From NCBI GenBank assembly GCA_963853835.1, contig OY970835.1, positions 12,034,501 to 12,098,500 on the forward strand: a stretch of DNA of 64,000 nt, in the 5' to 3' direction. The position numbers and the translations under genes were made by a program. The stretch's first letter is position 1, and every line of letters begins with the position of its first letter. Shown here piece by piece: positions 1-13,124 of this stretch. The notes beneath the pieces were generated by a model, which searched no databases, was not told where the DNA came from, and saw only the letters and a program-made list of their open reading frames with translations. This stretch comes from Calendula officinalis. Taxonomy: Eukaryota > Streptophyta > Magnoliopsida > Asterales > Asteraceae.

Positions 1-3000
1 CTCAAGGCTCAAGGCTTAAGGCTCAACGCTCAACGCTCAACGTTCAAGGCTCAAGGCTCAAGGCTCAACACTCAAGGCTCAAGGCTCCTGGCTCAAGGCT
101 CGAGGCTCAAGCCTCAAGGATTGAGGATCGAGGCTCGAGGCTCGAAGCTCAAGGTTCGAGGCTCGACGCTTCAGGCTCAAGGCTCCAGGCTCCAGGCTCG
201 ACGCTCAAGGCTCCAGGATCAAGGCTCCAGGCTCCAGGCTCAAGGCTCCAGGCTCAAGGCTCAAGGCTCAAGGCTCAACGCTCAAGGTAGAGGCTCAAGA
301 CTCAAGGCTCCAGGCTCGAGGCTCAAGGCTCAAGGCTCCAGGCTCCACGCTCAAGGGTCCAGGCTCGAGGCTCAAGGCTCAAGGCTCAAGACTCAAGGCT
401 TAAGGCTCCAGGCTCCAGGCTCCAGGCTCAAGGCTCCAGGATCAAGGCTCCAGGCTCCAGGCTCCAGGCTAAAGGCTCCAGGCTCAAGGCTCAAGGCTCC
501 AGGCTCAAGGCTCAAGGCTCAAGGCTCAAGGCTCAAGGCTCAAGGCTCAAGACTCAAGGCTCAAGGCTCAAGGCTCAAGGCTCAAGGCTCAAGGCTCAAG
601 GCTCAAGGCTCAAGGCTCAAGCCTCAAGCCTCAAGGCTCAACGCTCAAGGCTCAAGGCGCAACGCTCAAGGCTCAAGGCTCAAGGAACAAGGCTCAAGGC
701 TCAAGGCTCATGGCTCAAGGCTCAAGCCGCAAGGCTCAAGGCGCAAGGGTCAAGAGTCAAGGCTCAAGGCTCATGGCTCAAGGCTCAAGGCTCAAGGCTC
801 AAGGCTCAAGGCTCAAGGCTCAAGGCTCAAGGCTCAATGCTCAAGGCTCAAGGCTCAAGGCTCAAGGCTCAAGGGTCCAGGATCAAGGCTCGAGGCTCGA
901 GGCTCAAGGCTCGAGGCTCCAGGCTCGAGTCTCGAGTCTCCAGGCTCGAGGCTCCAGGTTCAAGGCTCGAGGCTCCAGGCTCCAGGCTCAAAGGCTCAAG
1001 GCTCAAGGCTCAACGCTCATCGCTCAACGTTCAAGGCTCAAGGCTCAAGGCTCAACACTCAAGGCTCAAGGCTCCAGGCTCAAGGCTCGAGGCTCAAGCC
1101 TCAAGGATCGAGGATCGAGGCTCGAGGCTCGAGGTTCGAGGCTCGAGGCTTGAGGCTCAAGGCTCCAGGCTCGAGGCTCAAGGCTCAAGGCTCCAGGATC
1201 AAGGCTCCAGGCTCCAGGCTCCAGGCTCAAGGCTCCAGGCTCAAGGCTCAAGGCTCAAGGCTCAAGGCTCAAGGCTCAAAGCTCAAGGCTCAAGGATCAA
1301 GGCACAAGGCTCAAGGCGCAAGGCCCCATGCGCAAGGCTCCAGGCGCAAGGCTCAAGGCTCAAGGCTCAAGGCTCAAGGCTCCAGGGTTAAGGCTCAAGG
1401 CTCAAGGCTCAAGGCTCAAGGCTCAAGGCTCAACGCTCAAGGCTCAAGGCTCAAGCCTCAAGGCTCAACGCTCAAGGCGCAACGCTCAAGGCTCAAGGCT
1501 TAAGGCTCAACGCTCAACGCTCAACGTTCAAGGCTCAAGGCTCAAGGCTCAACACTCAAGGCTCAAGGCTCCTGGCTCAAGGCTCGAGGCTCAAGCCTCA
1601 AGGATTGAGGATCGAGGCTCGAGGCTCGAAGCTCAAGGTTCGAGGCTCGACGCTTCAGGCTCAAGGCTCCAGGCTCCAGGCTCGACGCTCAAGGCTCCAG
1701 GATCAAGGCTCCAGGCTCCAGGCTCAAGGCTCCAGGCTCAAGGCTCAAGGCTCAAGGCTCAACGCTCAAGGTAGAGGCTCAAGACTCAAGGCTCCAGGCT
1801 CGAGGCTCAAGGCTCAAGGCTCCAGGCTCCACGCTCAAGGGTCCAGGCTCGAGGCTCAAGGCTCAAGGCTCAAGGCTCAAGACTCAAGGCTTAAGGCTCC
1901 AGGCTCCAGGCTCCAGGCTCAAGGCTCCAGGATCAAGGCTCCAGGCTCCAGGCTCCAGGCTAAAGGCTCCAGGCTCAAGGCTCAAGGCTCCAGGCTCAAG
2001 GCTCAAGGCTCAAGGCCCAAGGCTCAAGGCTCAAGGCTCAAGACTCAAGGCTCAAGGCTCAAGGCTCAAGGCTCAAGGCTCAAGGCTCAAGGCTCAAGGC
2101 TCAAGCCTCAAGCCTCAAGGCTCAACGCTCAAGGCTCAAGGCGCAACGCTCAAGGCTCAAGGCTCAAGGAACAAGGCTCAAGGCTCAAGGCTCATGGCTC
2201 AAGGCTCAAGCCGCAAGGCTCAAGGCGCAAGGGTCAAGAGTCAAGGCTCAAGGCTCATGGCTCAAGGCTCAAGGCTCAAGGCTCAAGGCTCAAGGCTCAA
2301 GGCTCAAGGCTCAAGGCTCAATGCTCAAGGCTCAAGGCTCAAGGCTCAAGGCTCAAGGGTCCAGGATCAAGGCTCGAGGCTCGAGGCTCAAGGCTCGAGG
2401 CTCCAGGCTCGAGTCTCGAGTCTCCAGGCTCGAGGCTCCAGGTTCAAGGCTCGAGGCTCCAGGCTCCAGGCTCAAAGGCTCAAGGCTCAAGGCTCAACGC
2501 TCATCGCTCAACGTTCAAGGCTCAAGGCTCAAGGCTCAACACTCAAGGCTCAAGGCTCCAGGCTCAAGGCTCGAGGCTCAAGCCTCAAGGATCGAGGATC
2601 GAGGCTCGAGGCTCGAGGTTCGAGGCTCGAGGCTTGAGGCTCAAGGCTCCAGGCTCGAGGCTCAAGGCTCAAGGCTCCAGGATCAAGGCTCCAGGCTCCA
2701 GGCTCCAGGCTCAAGGCTCCAGGCTCAAGGCTCAAGGCTCAAGGCTCAAGGCTCAAGGCTCAAGGCTCAAAGCTCAAGGCTCAAGGATCAAGGCACAAGG
2801 CTCAAGGCGCAAGGCCCCATGCGCAAGGCTCCAGGCGCAAGGCTCAAGGCTCAAGGCTCAAGGCTCCAGGGTTAAGGCTCAAGGCTCAAGGCTCAAGGCT
2901 CAAGGCTCAAGGCTCAACGCTCAAGGCTCAAGGCTCAAGCCTCAAGGCTCAACGCTCAAGGCGCAACGCTCAAGGCTCAAGGCTTAAGGCTCAACGCTCA

Positions 3001-3408
3001 ACGCTCAACGTTCAAGGCTCAAGGCTCAAGGCTCAACACTCAAGGCTCAAGGCTCCTGGCTCAAGGCTCGAGGCTCAAGCCTCAAGGATTGAGGATCGAG
3101 GCTCGAGGCTCGAAGCTCAAGGTTCGAGGCTCGACGCTTCAGGCTCAAGGCTCCAGGCTCCAGGCTCGACGCTCAAGGCTCCAGGATCAAGGCTCCAGGC
3201 TCCAGGCTCAAGGCTCCAGGCTCAAGGCTCAAGGCTCAAGGCTCAACGCTCAAGGTAGAGGCTCAAGACTCAAGGCTCCAGGCTCGAGGCTCAAGGCTCA
3301 AGGCTCCAGGCTCCACGCTCAAGGGTCCAGGCTCGAGGCTCAAGGCTCAAGGCTCAAGGCTCAAGACTCAAGGCTTAAGGCTCCAGGCTCCAGGCTCCAG
3401 GCTCAAGG
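1..3408. repeat. 1,484-bp higher-order repeat, two full copies and one partial
   Basis: Bases 1-1484, 1485-2968 and 2969-3408 are near-identical copies offset by exactly 1,484 bp, which is 212 heptamers. The same order of variant heptamers recurs, for example the GATTGAGGATCGAGG motif at about 119, 1,603 and 3,087. The third copy follows the first two until about 3,408 and then diverges. Single-base differences between copies one and two are few, so this duplication is recent. A related copy lies around 7,400-8,800. Confidence 0.9.
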
Positions 3409-6400
3409 CTCCAGGCTCAAGGCTTAAGGCTCCAGGCGCAAGGCTCCAGGCTCTAGGCTCCAGGCTCCAGGCTCAAGGCTCAAGGCTCCAGGCTCAAGGC
3501 TCCAGGCTCCAGGCTCCGGGCTCAAGGCTCAAGGCTCAAGGCTCAAGCCTCAAGGCTCAAGGCTCAACACTCAAAGCTCAACGCTCAACGCTCAAGTCTA
3601 GAGGCTCAAGACTCAAGGCTCCAGGCTCGAGGCTCGAGGCTAAAGGCTCAAGGCTCAAGGCTCAAGGCTCAAGGCTCAAGGCTCATGGCTCAATGCTCAT
3701 GGCTCAAAAGGCGCAAGAGTCAAGAGTCAAGGCTCAAGTCTCATGTTTTTAGGCTCAAGGCTCATGGCTCAAGGCTCAATGCTAGAGGATAAATGCTCAA
3801 GGCTCAAAGCGCAAGGCTCAAGGCTGGAGGATCAAGGCTCAAGGCTCCAAGCTCAAGGCTCAAAGCTCGAGGCTCGAGGATCGAGGATCGAGGCTCGAGG
3901 CTCGAGGCTCCAGGCTCAAGGCTCAAGGCTCAAGGCTCAAGGCTCAAGGATCAAGGCTCAAGGCTCAAGGCTCCAGGCTCCAGGCTCCAGGCTCAAGGCT
4001 CAAGGCTCCAGGATCAAGGCTCCAGGTTCCAGGCTCCAGGCTCCAGGCTCCAGGCTCAAGGCTCAAGGCTCCAGGCTCAAGGCTCAAGGCTCAAGGCTCA
4101 AGACTCAAGGCTCAAGGCTCAAGGCTCAAGGCTCAAGGCTCCAGGCACAAGGCTCAAGGCGCAAGGCTCCAGGCGCAAGGCTCAAGGCTCAAGGCTCAAG
4201 GCTCAAGGCTCAAGGCTAAAGGCTCAAGGCTCAAGGCTCAAGGCTCCAGGGTTATGGCTCAAGGCTCAAGGCTCAAGGCTCAAGGCTCAAGCCTCAAGGC
4301 TCAACGCTCAAGGCTCAAGGCGCAACGCTCAAGGCTCAAGGCTCAAGGAACAAGGATCAAGGCTTACGGCTCATGGCTCAAGGCTCAAGACGCAAGCCTC
4401 AAGGCGCAAGGGTCAAGAGTCAAGGCTCAAGGCTCATGGCTCAAGGCTCAAGGCTCAAGGCTCAATGCTCAAGGCTCAAGGCTCAAGGCTCAAGGCTCAA
4501 GTCTCAAGGATCAAGGCTCGAGGCTCGAGGCTCGAGGCTCAAGGCTCGAGGCTCGAGGCTCCAGGCTCGAGTCTCGAGCTCCAGGCTCGAGGCTCCAGGT
4601 TCAAGGCTCGAGGCTCCAGGCTCCAGGCTCAAAGGCTCAAGGCTCAAGGCTCAACGCTCAACGCTCAACGTTCAAGGCTCAAGGCTCAAGGCTCAAGGCT
4701 CAACACTCAAGGCTCAAGGCTCCAGGCTCAAGGCTCCAGGCTCGAGGCTCAAGGCTCAAGGCTCCAGGATCAAGGCTCCAGGCTCCAGGCTAAAGGCTCC
4801 AGGCTCAAGGCTCAAGGCTCCAAGCTAAAGGCTCAAGGCTCAAGGCTCAAGGCTCAAGGCTCAAGGCTCAAGGCTCAAGACTCAAGGCTCAAGGCTCAAG
4901 GCTCAAGGCTCAAGGCTCAAGGCTCAAGCCTCAAGCCTCAAGCCTCCATGCTCAACGCTCAAGGCTCAAGGCGCAACGCTCAAGGCTCAAGGCTCAAGGA
5001 ACAAGGCTCAAGGGTCAAGGCTCATGGCTCAAGGCTCAAGCCGCAAGGCTCAAGGCGCAAGGGTCAAGAGTCAAGGCTCAAGGCTCATGGCTCAAGGCTC
5101 AAGGCTCAAGGCTCAATGCTCAAGGCTCAAGGCTCAAGGCTCAAGGGTTCAGGATCAAGGCTCGAGGCTCGAGGCTCGAGGCTCAAGGCTCGAGGCTCCA
5201 GGCTCCAGGCTCGAGTCTCGAGTCTCCAGGATCGAGGCTCCAGGTTCAAGGCTCGAGGCTCCAGGCTCCAGGCTCAAGGCTCAACGCTCAACGTTCAAGG
5301 CTCAAGGCTCAAGGCTCAACGCTCAACGTTCAAGGCTCAAGGCTCAAGGCTCAACACTCAAGGCTCAAGGCTTCAGGCTCAAGGCTCGAGGCTCAAGCCT
5401 CAAGGATCGAGGATCGAGGCTCGAGGCTCGAGGCTCGAGGTTCGAGGCTCGAGGCTGGAGGCTCAAGGCTCCAGGCTCGAGGCTCAAGGCTCCAGGATCA
5501 AGGCTCCAGGCTCTAGGCTCCAGGCTCAAGGCTCAAGGCTCAAGGCTCAAGGCTCAAGGCTCAAGGCTCAAGGCTCAAGGCTCAAAGCTCAAGGCTCAAG
5601 GCTCAAGGCACAAGGCTCAAGGCGCAAGGCCCCAGGCGCAAGGCTCAAGGATCAAGGCTCAAGGCTCAAGGCTCAAGGCTCAAGGCTCAAGGCTCAAGGC
5701 TCAAGGCTCAAGGCTCAAGGCTCAAGGCTCAAGGCTCCAGGGTTAAGGCTCAAGGCTCAAGGCTCAAGGCTCAAGGCTCAATGCTCAAGGCTCAAGGCTC
5801 AAGGCTCAAGCCTCAAGGCTCAACGCTCAAGGCTCAAGGCGCAACGCTCAAGGCTCAAGGAACAAGGCTCAAGGCTCAAGGCTCATGGCTAAAGGCTCAA
5901 GACGCAAGGCTCAAGGCGCAAGGGTCAAGAGTCAAGGCTCAAGGCTCATGGCTCAAGGCTCAAGGCTCAAGGCTCAAGGCTCAAGGCTCAAGGCTCAAGG
6001 CTCAATGCTCAAGGCTCAAGGCTCAAGGCTCAAGGCTCAAGGGTCCAGGATCAAGGCTCGAGGCTCGAGGCTCAAGGCTCGAGGCTCCAGGCTCCAGGCT
6101 CCAGGCTCGAGTCTCCAGGCTCGAGGCTCCAGGTTCAAGGCTCGAGGCTCCAGGCTCAAAGGCTCAACGCTCAACGCTCAACGCTCAACGTTCAAGGCTC
6201 AAGGGTCAAGGCCCAACACTCAAGGCTCAAGGCTCCAGGCTCAAGGCTCGAGGCTCAAGCCTCAAGGATCGAGGCTCCAGGCTCGAGGCTCGAGGTTCGA
6301 GGCTCGAGGCTTCAGGCTCAAGGCTCAAGACGCAGGGCTCAAGAGTCAAGGCTCAAGTCTCATGTTTTAAGGCTCAAGGCTCAAGGCTCGAGGCTCAAGG

Positions 6401-9400
6401 CTCAAGGCTCAAGGCTCAAGGCTCCGGGCTCAAGGCTCAAGGCTAAAGGTCAAAGCTCAAGGCTCAAGGCTCAAGGTTCAAGGTTCAAGGCTCAACGCTC
6501 AACGCTCAAGGGTCAACGCTCAAGGGTCAAGGGTCAAGGCTCAAGGCTCAAGGCTCAAGGCTCAAGGCTCAAGGCTCAAGGCTCAAGGCTCAAGGCTCAA
6601 GGCTAAAGGCTCAAGGCTCAAGGCTCAAGGCTCCAGGGTGAAGGCTCAAGGCTCAAGGCTCAAGGCTCAAGGCTCAAGGCTCAAGGCTCAAGGCTCAAGG
6701 CTCAAGGCTCAAGCCTCGAGCCTCAAGGCTCAACGCTCAAGGCTCAAGGCGCAACGCTTAAGGCTCAAGACTTAAGGAACAAGGATCAAGGCTCAAGGCT
6801 CATGGCTCAAGGCTCAAGACGCAAGCCTCAAGGCGCAAGGGTCAAGAGTCAAGGCTCAAGGCTCATGGCTCAAGGCTCAAGGCTCAAGGCTCAAGGCTCA
6901 ATGCTCAAGGGTCAAGGCTCAAGGCTTAAGGCTCAAGGCTCAAGGGTCCAGGATCAAGGCTCGAGGCTCGAGGCTCGAGGCTCAAGGCTCCAGGCTCGAG
7001 GCTCCAGGCTCGAGTCTCGAGCTCCAGGCTCGCGTCTCGAGCTCCAGGCTCGAGGCTCCAGGTTCAAGGCTCGAGGCTCCAGGCTCCAGGCTCAAAGGCT
7101 CAAGGCTCAACGCTCAACGCTCAACATTCAAGGCTCAAGGCTCAAGGCTCAACACTCAAGGTTCAAGGCTCCAGGCTCAAGGCTCGAGGCTCAAGCCTCA
7201 AGGATCGAGGATCGAGGCTCGAGGCTCGAGGCTCGAGGTTCGAGGCTCGAGGCTTCAGGCTCAAGGCTCCAGGCTCAAGGCTCCAGGATCAAGGCTCCAG
7301 GCTCCAGGCTCCAGGCTAAAGGCTCCAGGCTCAAGGCTCAAGGCTCCAGGCTCAAGGCTCAAGGCTCAAGGCTCAAGGCTCAAGGCTCAAGGCTCAAGAC
7401 TCAAGGCTCAAGGCTCAAGGCTCAAGGCTCAAGGCTCAAGGCTCAAGCCTCAAGCCTCAAGGCTCAACGCTCAAGGCTCAAGGCGCAACGCTCAAGGCTC
7501 AAGGCTCAAGGAACAAGGCTCAAGGCTCAAGGCTCATGGCTCAAGGCTCAAGACGCAAGGCTCAAGGCGCAAGGGTCAAGAGTCAAGGCTCAAGGCTCAT
7601 GGCTCAAGGCTCAAGGCTCAAGGCTCAAGGCTCAAGGCTCAAGGCTCAAGGCTCAAGGCTCAAGGCTCAAGGCTCAATGCTCAAGGCTCAAGGCTCAAGG
7701 CTCAAGGCTCAAGGGTCCAGGATCAAGGCTCGAGGCTCAAGGCTCGAGGCTCCAGGCTCGAGTCTCGAGTCTCCAGGCTCGAGGCTCCAGGTTCAAGGCT
7801 CGAGGCTCCAGGCTCCAGGCTCAAAGGCTCAAGGCTCAAGGCTCAACGCTCATCGCTCAACGTTCAAGGCTCAAGGCTCAAGGCTCAACACTCAAGGCTC
7901 AAGGCTCCAGGCTCAAGGCTCGAGGCTCAAGCCTCAAGGATCGAGGATCGAGGCTCGAGGCTCGAGGTTCGAGGCTCGAGGCTTGAGGCTCAAGGCTCCA
8001 GGCTCGAGGCTCAAGGCTCAAGGCTCCAGGATCAAGGCTCCAGGCTCCAGGCTCCAGGCTCAAGGCTCCAGGCTCAAGGCTCAAGGCTCAAGGCTCAAGG
8101 CTCAAGGCTCAAGGCTCAAAGCTCAAGGCTCAAGGATCAAGGCACAAGGCTCAAGGCGCAAGGCCCCATGCGCAAGGCTCCAGGCGCAAGGCTCAAGGCT
8201 CAAGGCTCAAGGCTCAAGGCTCCAGGGTTAAGGCTCAAGGCTCAAGGCTCAAGGCTCAAGGCTCAAGGCTCAACGCTCAAGGCTCAAGGCTCAAGCCTCA
8301 AGGCTCAACGCTCAAGGCTCAAGGCGCAACGCTCAAGGCTCAAGGCTTAAGGCTCAACGCTCAACGCTCAACGTTCAAGGCTCAAGGCTCAAGGCTCAAC
8401 ACTCAAGGCTCAAGGCTCCTGGCTCAAGGCTCGAGGCTCAAGCCTCAAGGATTGAGGATCGAGGCTCGAGGCTCGAAGCTCAAGGTTCGAGGCTCGACGC
8501 TTCAGGCTCAAGGCTCCAGGCTCCAGGCTCGACGCTCAAGGCTCCAGGATCAAGGCTCCAGGCTCCAGGCTCAAGGCTCCAGGCTCAAGGCTCAAGGCTC
8601 AAGGCTCAACGCTCAAGGTAGAGGCTCAAGACTCAAGGCTCCAGGCTCGAGGCTCAAGGCTCAAGGCTCCAGGCTCCACGCTCAAGGCTCCAGGCTCGAG
8701 GCTCAAGGCTCAAGGCTCAAGGCTCAAGACTCAAGGCTTAAGGCTCCAGGCTCCAGGCTCAAGGCTCCAGGCTCAAGGCTCAAGGCTCCAGGCTCAAGGC
8801 TCCAGGCTCTAGGCTTCAGGCTCCAGGCTCAAGGCTCAAGGCTCCAGGCTCAAGGCTCCAGGCTCCAGGCTCCGGGCTCAAGGCTCAAGGCTCAAGGCTC
8901 AAGGCTCAAGCCTCAAGGCTCAAGGCTCAACGCTCAAAGCTCAACGCTCAACGCTCAAGTCTAGAGGCTCAAGAGTCAAGGCTCCAGGCTCGAGGCTCGA
9001 GGCTAAAGGCTCAAGGCTCAAGGCTCAAGGCTCATGGCTCAATGCTCATGGCTCAAAAGGCGCAAGAGTCAAGAGTCAAGGCTCAAGTCTCATGTTTTTA
9101 GGCTCAAGGCTCATGGCTCAAGGCTCAATGCTAGAGGATAAATGCTCAAGCCTCAAAGCGCAAGGCTCAAGGCTGGAGGATCAAGGCTCAAGGCTCCAAG
9201 CTCAAGGCTCAAAGCTCGAGGCTCGAGGATCGAGGATCGAGGATCGAGGCTCGAGGCTCCAGGCTCAAGGCTCAAGGCTCAAGGCTCAAGGCTCAAGGAT
9301 CAAGGCTCAAGGCTCAAGGCTCCAGGCTCCAGGCTCCAGGCTCCAGGCTCAAGGCTCAAGGCTCCAGGATCAAGGCTCCAGGTTCCAGGCTCCAGGCTCC

Positions 9401-10600
9401 AGGCTCCAGGCTCAAGGCTCAAGGCTCAAGGCTCAAGGCTCCAGGCTCAAGGCTCAAGGCTCAAGGCTCAAGACTCAAGGCTCAAGGCTCAAGGCTCAAG
9501 GCTCAAGGCTCCAGGCACAAGGCTCAAGGCGCAAGGCTCCAGGCGCAAGGCTCAAGGCTCAAGGCTCAAGGCTCAAGGCCCAAGGCTAAAGGCTCAAGGC
9601 TCAAGGCTCAAGGCTCAAGGCTCCAGGGTTATGGCTCAAGGCTCAAGGCTCAAGGCTCAAGGCTCAAGGCTCAAGGCTCAAGGCTCAAGGCTCAAGCCTC
9701 AAGCCTCAAGGCTCAACGCTCAAGGCTCAAGGCGCAACGCTCAAGGCTCAAGGCTCAAGGAACAAGGATCAAGGCTTACGGCTCATGGCTCAAGGCTCAA
9801 GACGCAAGCCTCAAGGCGCAAGGGTCAAGAGTCAAGGCTCAAGGCTCATGGCTCAAGGCTCAAGGCTCAAGGCTCAATGCTCAAGGCTCAAGGCTCAAGG
9901 CTCAAGGCTCAAGGCTCAAGGATCAAGGCTCAAGGCTCGAGGCTCGAGGCTCAAGGCTCGAGGCTCGAGGCTCCAGGCTCGAGTCTCGAGCTCCAGGCTC
10001 GAGGCTCCAGGTTCAAGGCTCGAGGCTCCAGGCTCCAGGCTCAAAGGCTCAAGGCTCAAGGCTCAACGCTCAACGCTCAACGTTCAAGGCTCAAGGCTCA
10101 AGGCTCAAGGCTCAACACTCAAGGCTCAAGGCTCCAGGCTCAAGGCTCGAGGCTCAAGCCTCAAGGATCGAGGATCGAGGCTCGAGGCTCGAGGCTCGAG
10201 GCTCGAGGTTCGAGGCTCGAGGCTTCAGGCTCAAGGCTCCAGGCTCGAGGCTCAAGGCTCAAGGCTCCAGGATCAAGGCTCCAGGCTCCAGGCTCCAGGC
10301 TAAAGGCTCCAGGCTCAAGGCTCAAGGCTCCAAGCTAAAGGCTCAAGGCTCAAGGCTCAAGGCTCAAGGCTCAAGGCTCAAGACTCAAGGCTCAAGGCTC
10401 AAGGCTCAAGGCTCAAGGCTCAAGCCTCAAGCCTCCATGCTCAACGCTCAAGGCTCAAGGCGCAACGCTCAAGGCTCAAGGCTCAAGGAACAAGGCTCAA
10501 GGCTCAAGGCTCATGGCTCAAGGCTCATGGCTCAAGGCTCAAGCCGCAAGGCTCAAGGCGCAAGGGTCAAGAGTCAAGGCTCAAGGCTCATGGCTCAAGG
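2190..10600. repeat. Segmental duplication inside the heptamer array, offset about 5.35 kb
   Basis: Blocks around 2,190-5,200 recur in the same order around 7,530-10,600. Matching landmarks are 2,550 and 7,899, 3,089 and 8,452, and the tag CATGTTTTTAGG followed by AGAGGATAAATGC near 3,742 and 9,091. The offset drifts between about 5,342 and 5,490 bp, so small gains and losses of heptamers followed the duplication. Borders were judged by eye and are approximate. Confidence 0.75.
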
Positions 10601-13124
10601 CTCAAGGCTCAAGGCTCAAGGCTCAAGGCTCAAGGCTCAAGGCTCAAGGCTCAAGGCTCAAGGCTCCAGGATCAAGGCTCGAGGCTCGAGGCTCAAGGCT
10701 CGAGGCTCCAGGCTCCAGGCTCGAGTCTCGAGTCTCCAGGATCGAGGCTCCAGGTTCAAGGCTCGAGGCTCCAGGCTCCAGGCTCAAGGCTCAACGCTCA
10801 ACGTTCAAGGCTCAAGGCTCAAGGCTCAACGCTCAACGCTCAACGTTCAAGGCTCAAGGCTCAAGGCTCAACACTCAAGGCTCAAGGCTCCAGGCTCAAG
10901 GCTCGAGGCTCAAGCCTCAAGGATCGAGGATCGAGGCTCGAGGCTCGAGGCTCGAGGTTCGAGGCTCGAGGCTGGAGGCTCAAGGCTCCAGGCTCGAGGC
11001 TCAAGGCTCCAGGATCAAGGCTCCAGGCTCTAGGTGGAGGCTCAAGGCTCAAGGCTCAAGGCTCAAGGCTCAAGGCTCAAGGCTCAAGGCTCAAGGCTCA
11101 AGGCTCAAGGCTCAAGGCGCAAGGCGCAAGGCCCCAGGCGCAAGGATCAAGGCTCAAGGCTCAAGGCTCAAGGCTCAAGGCTCAAGGCTCAAGGCTCAAG
11201 GCTCAAGGCTCAAGGCTCCAGGGTTAAGGCTCAAGGCTCAAGGCTCAAGGCTCAAGGCTCAATGCTCAAGGCTCAAGGCTCAAGGCTCAAGCCTCAAGGC
11301 TCAACGCTCAAGGCTCAAGGCTCAAGGCTCAAGGGTCCAGGATCAAGGCTCGAGGCTCGAGGCTCAAGGCTCGAGGCTCCAGGCTCCAGGCTCGAGGCTC
11401 GAGTCTCCAGGCTCGAGGCTCCAGGTTCAAGGCTCGAGGCTCCAGGCTCAAAGGCTCAACGCTTAACGCTCAACGCTCAACGCTCAACGTTCAAGGCTCA
11501 AGGCTCAAGGCTCAACACTCAAGGCTCAAGGCTCCAGGCTCAAGGCTCGAGGCTCAAGCCTCAAGGATCGAGGCTCCAGGCTCGAGGCTCGAGGTTCGAG
11601 GCTCGAGGCTTCAGGCTCAAGGCTCAAGACGCAGGGCTCAAGAGTCAAGGCTCAAGTCTCATGTTTTAAGGCTCAAGGCTCAAGGCTCGAGGCTCAAGGC
11701 TCAAGGCTCAAGGCTCCGGGCTCAAGGCTCAAGGCTAAAGGTCAAAGCTCAAGGCTCAAGGCTCAAGGTTCAAGGTTCAAGGCTCAACGCTCAACGCTCA
11801 AGGGTCAACGCTCAAGGGTCAAGGGTCAAGGCTCAAGGGTCAAGGCTCCATGCTTAAGGGTCAAGGGTCAAGGCTCAGGGGTAAAGGCTCAAGGAACAAG
11901 ATTCAAGGCTCAAGGCTTAAGGCACATGGCTTAAGGGTCAAGGCTCAAGGCTCCAGGCTAAAGGCTCAAGGCTCAAGGCTCAAGGCTCAAGGCTCAAGAC
12001 TCAAGGCTCAAGGCTCAAGGCTCGAGGCTCAAGGCTCAAGCCTCAAGCCTCAAGGCTCCAGGCTCAACGCTCAAGGCTCCAGGCGCAACGCTCAAGGCTC
12101 AAGGCTCAAGGAACAAGGCTCAAGGCTCAAGGCTCATGGCTCAAGGCTCAAGACGCAAGGCTCAAGGCTCAAGGCTCAAGGCTCAAGGCTCAAGGCTCAT
12201 GGCTCAAGGCTCAAGGCTCAAGGCTCAAGGCTCAAGGCTCAAGGCTCAAGGCTCAAGGCTCAATGCTCAAGGCTCAAGGCTCAAGGCTCAAGGCTCAAGG
12301 CTCAAGGCTCAAGGGTCCAGGATCAAGGCTCGAGGCTCGAGGCTCGAGGCTCAAGGCTCGAGGCTCCAGGCTCCAGGCTCAAGGCTCCAGGCTCCAGGCT
12401 CCAGGCTTGAGTCTCGAGTCTCCAGGCTCGAGGCTCCAGGTCCAAGGCTCGAGGCTCGAGGCTCCAGGCTCAAAGGCTCAACGCTCAACGCTCAACGCTC
12501 AACGCTCAACGTTCAAGGCTCAAGGCTCAAGGCTCAACACTCAAGGCTCAAGGCTCGAGGCTCAAGGCTCAAGGCTCCAGGATCAAGGCTCCAGGCTCCA
12601 GGCTCCAGGCTCAAGGCTCAAGGCTCAAGGCTCAAGGCTCAAGGCTCAAGGCTCAAGGCTCAAGGCTCAAGACTCAAGACTCAAGGCTCAAGGCTCAAGG
12701 CTCAAGGCTCAAGGCTCAAGGCTCAAGGCTCAAGGCTCAAGGCTCAAGGCACAAGGCCCCAGGCGCAAGGCTCCAGGCGCAAGGCTCCAGGCGCAAGGCT
12801 CCAGGCTCAAGGCTCAAGGCTCAAGGCTCAAGGCTCAAGGCTCAAGGCTCAAGGCTCAAGGCTCAAGGCTCAAGGCTCAAGGCTCAAGGCTCAAGGCTCA
12901 AGGCTCAAGGCTCAAGGCTCAAGGCTCAAGGCTCAAGGCTCAAGGCTCAAGCCTCAAGCCTCCAGGCTCAACGCTCAAGGCTCAAGGCGCAACGCTCAAG
13001 GCTCAAGGCTCAAGGAACAAGGCTCAAGGCTCAAGGCTCATGGCTCAAGGCTCAAGCCGCAAGGCTCAAGGCGCAAGGGTCAAGAGTCAAGGCTCAAGGC
13101 TCATGGCTCAAGGCTCAAGGCTCA

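Noticed and set aside
1066..1251. Minus-strand frames reading SLEPGAL repeats (also at 2,550 and 7,899)
   Set aside because: They exist only where CCAGG/CGAGG variants remove the TGA of the reverse-strand repeat, and they recur with the duplicated block.
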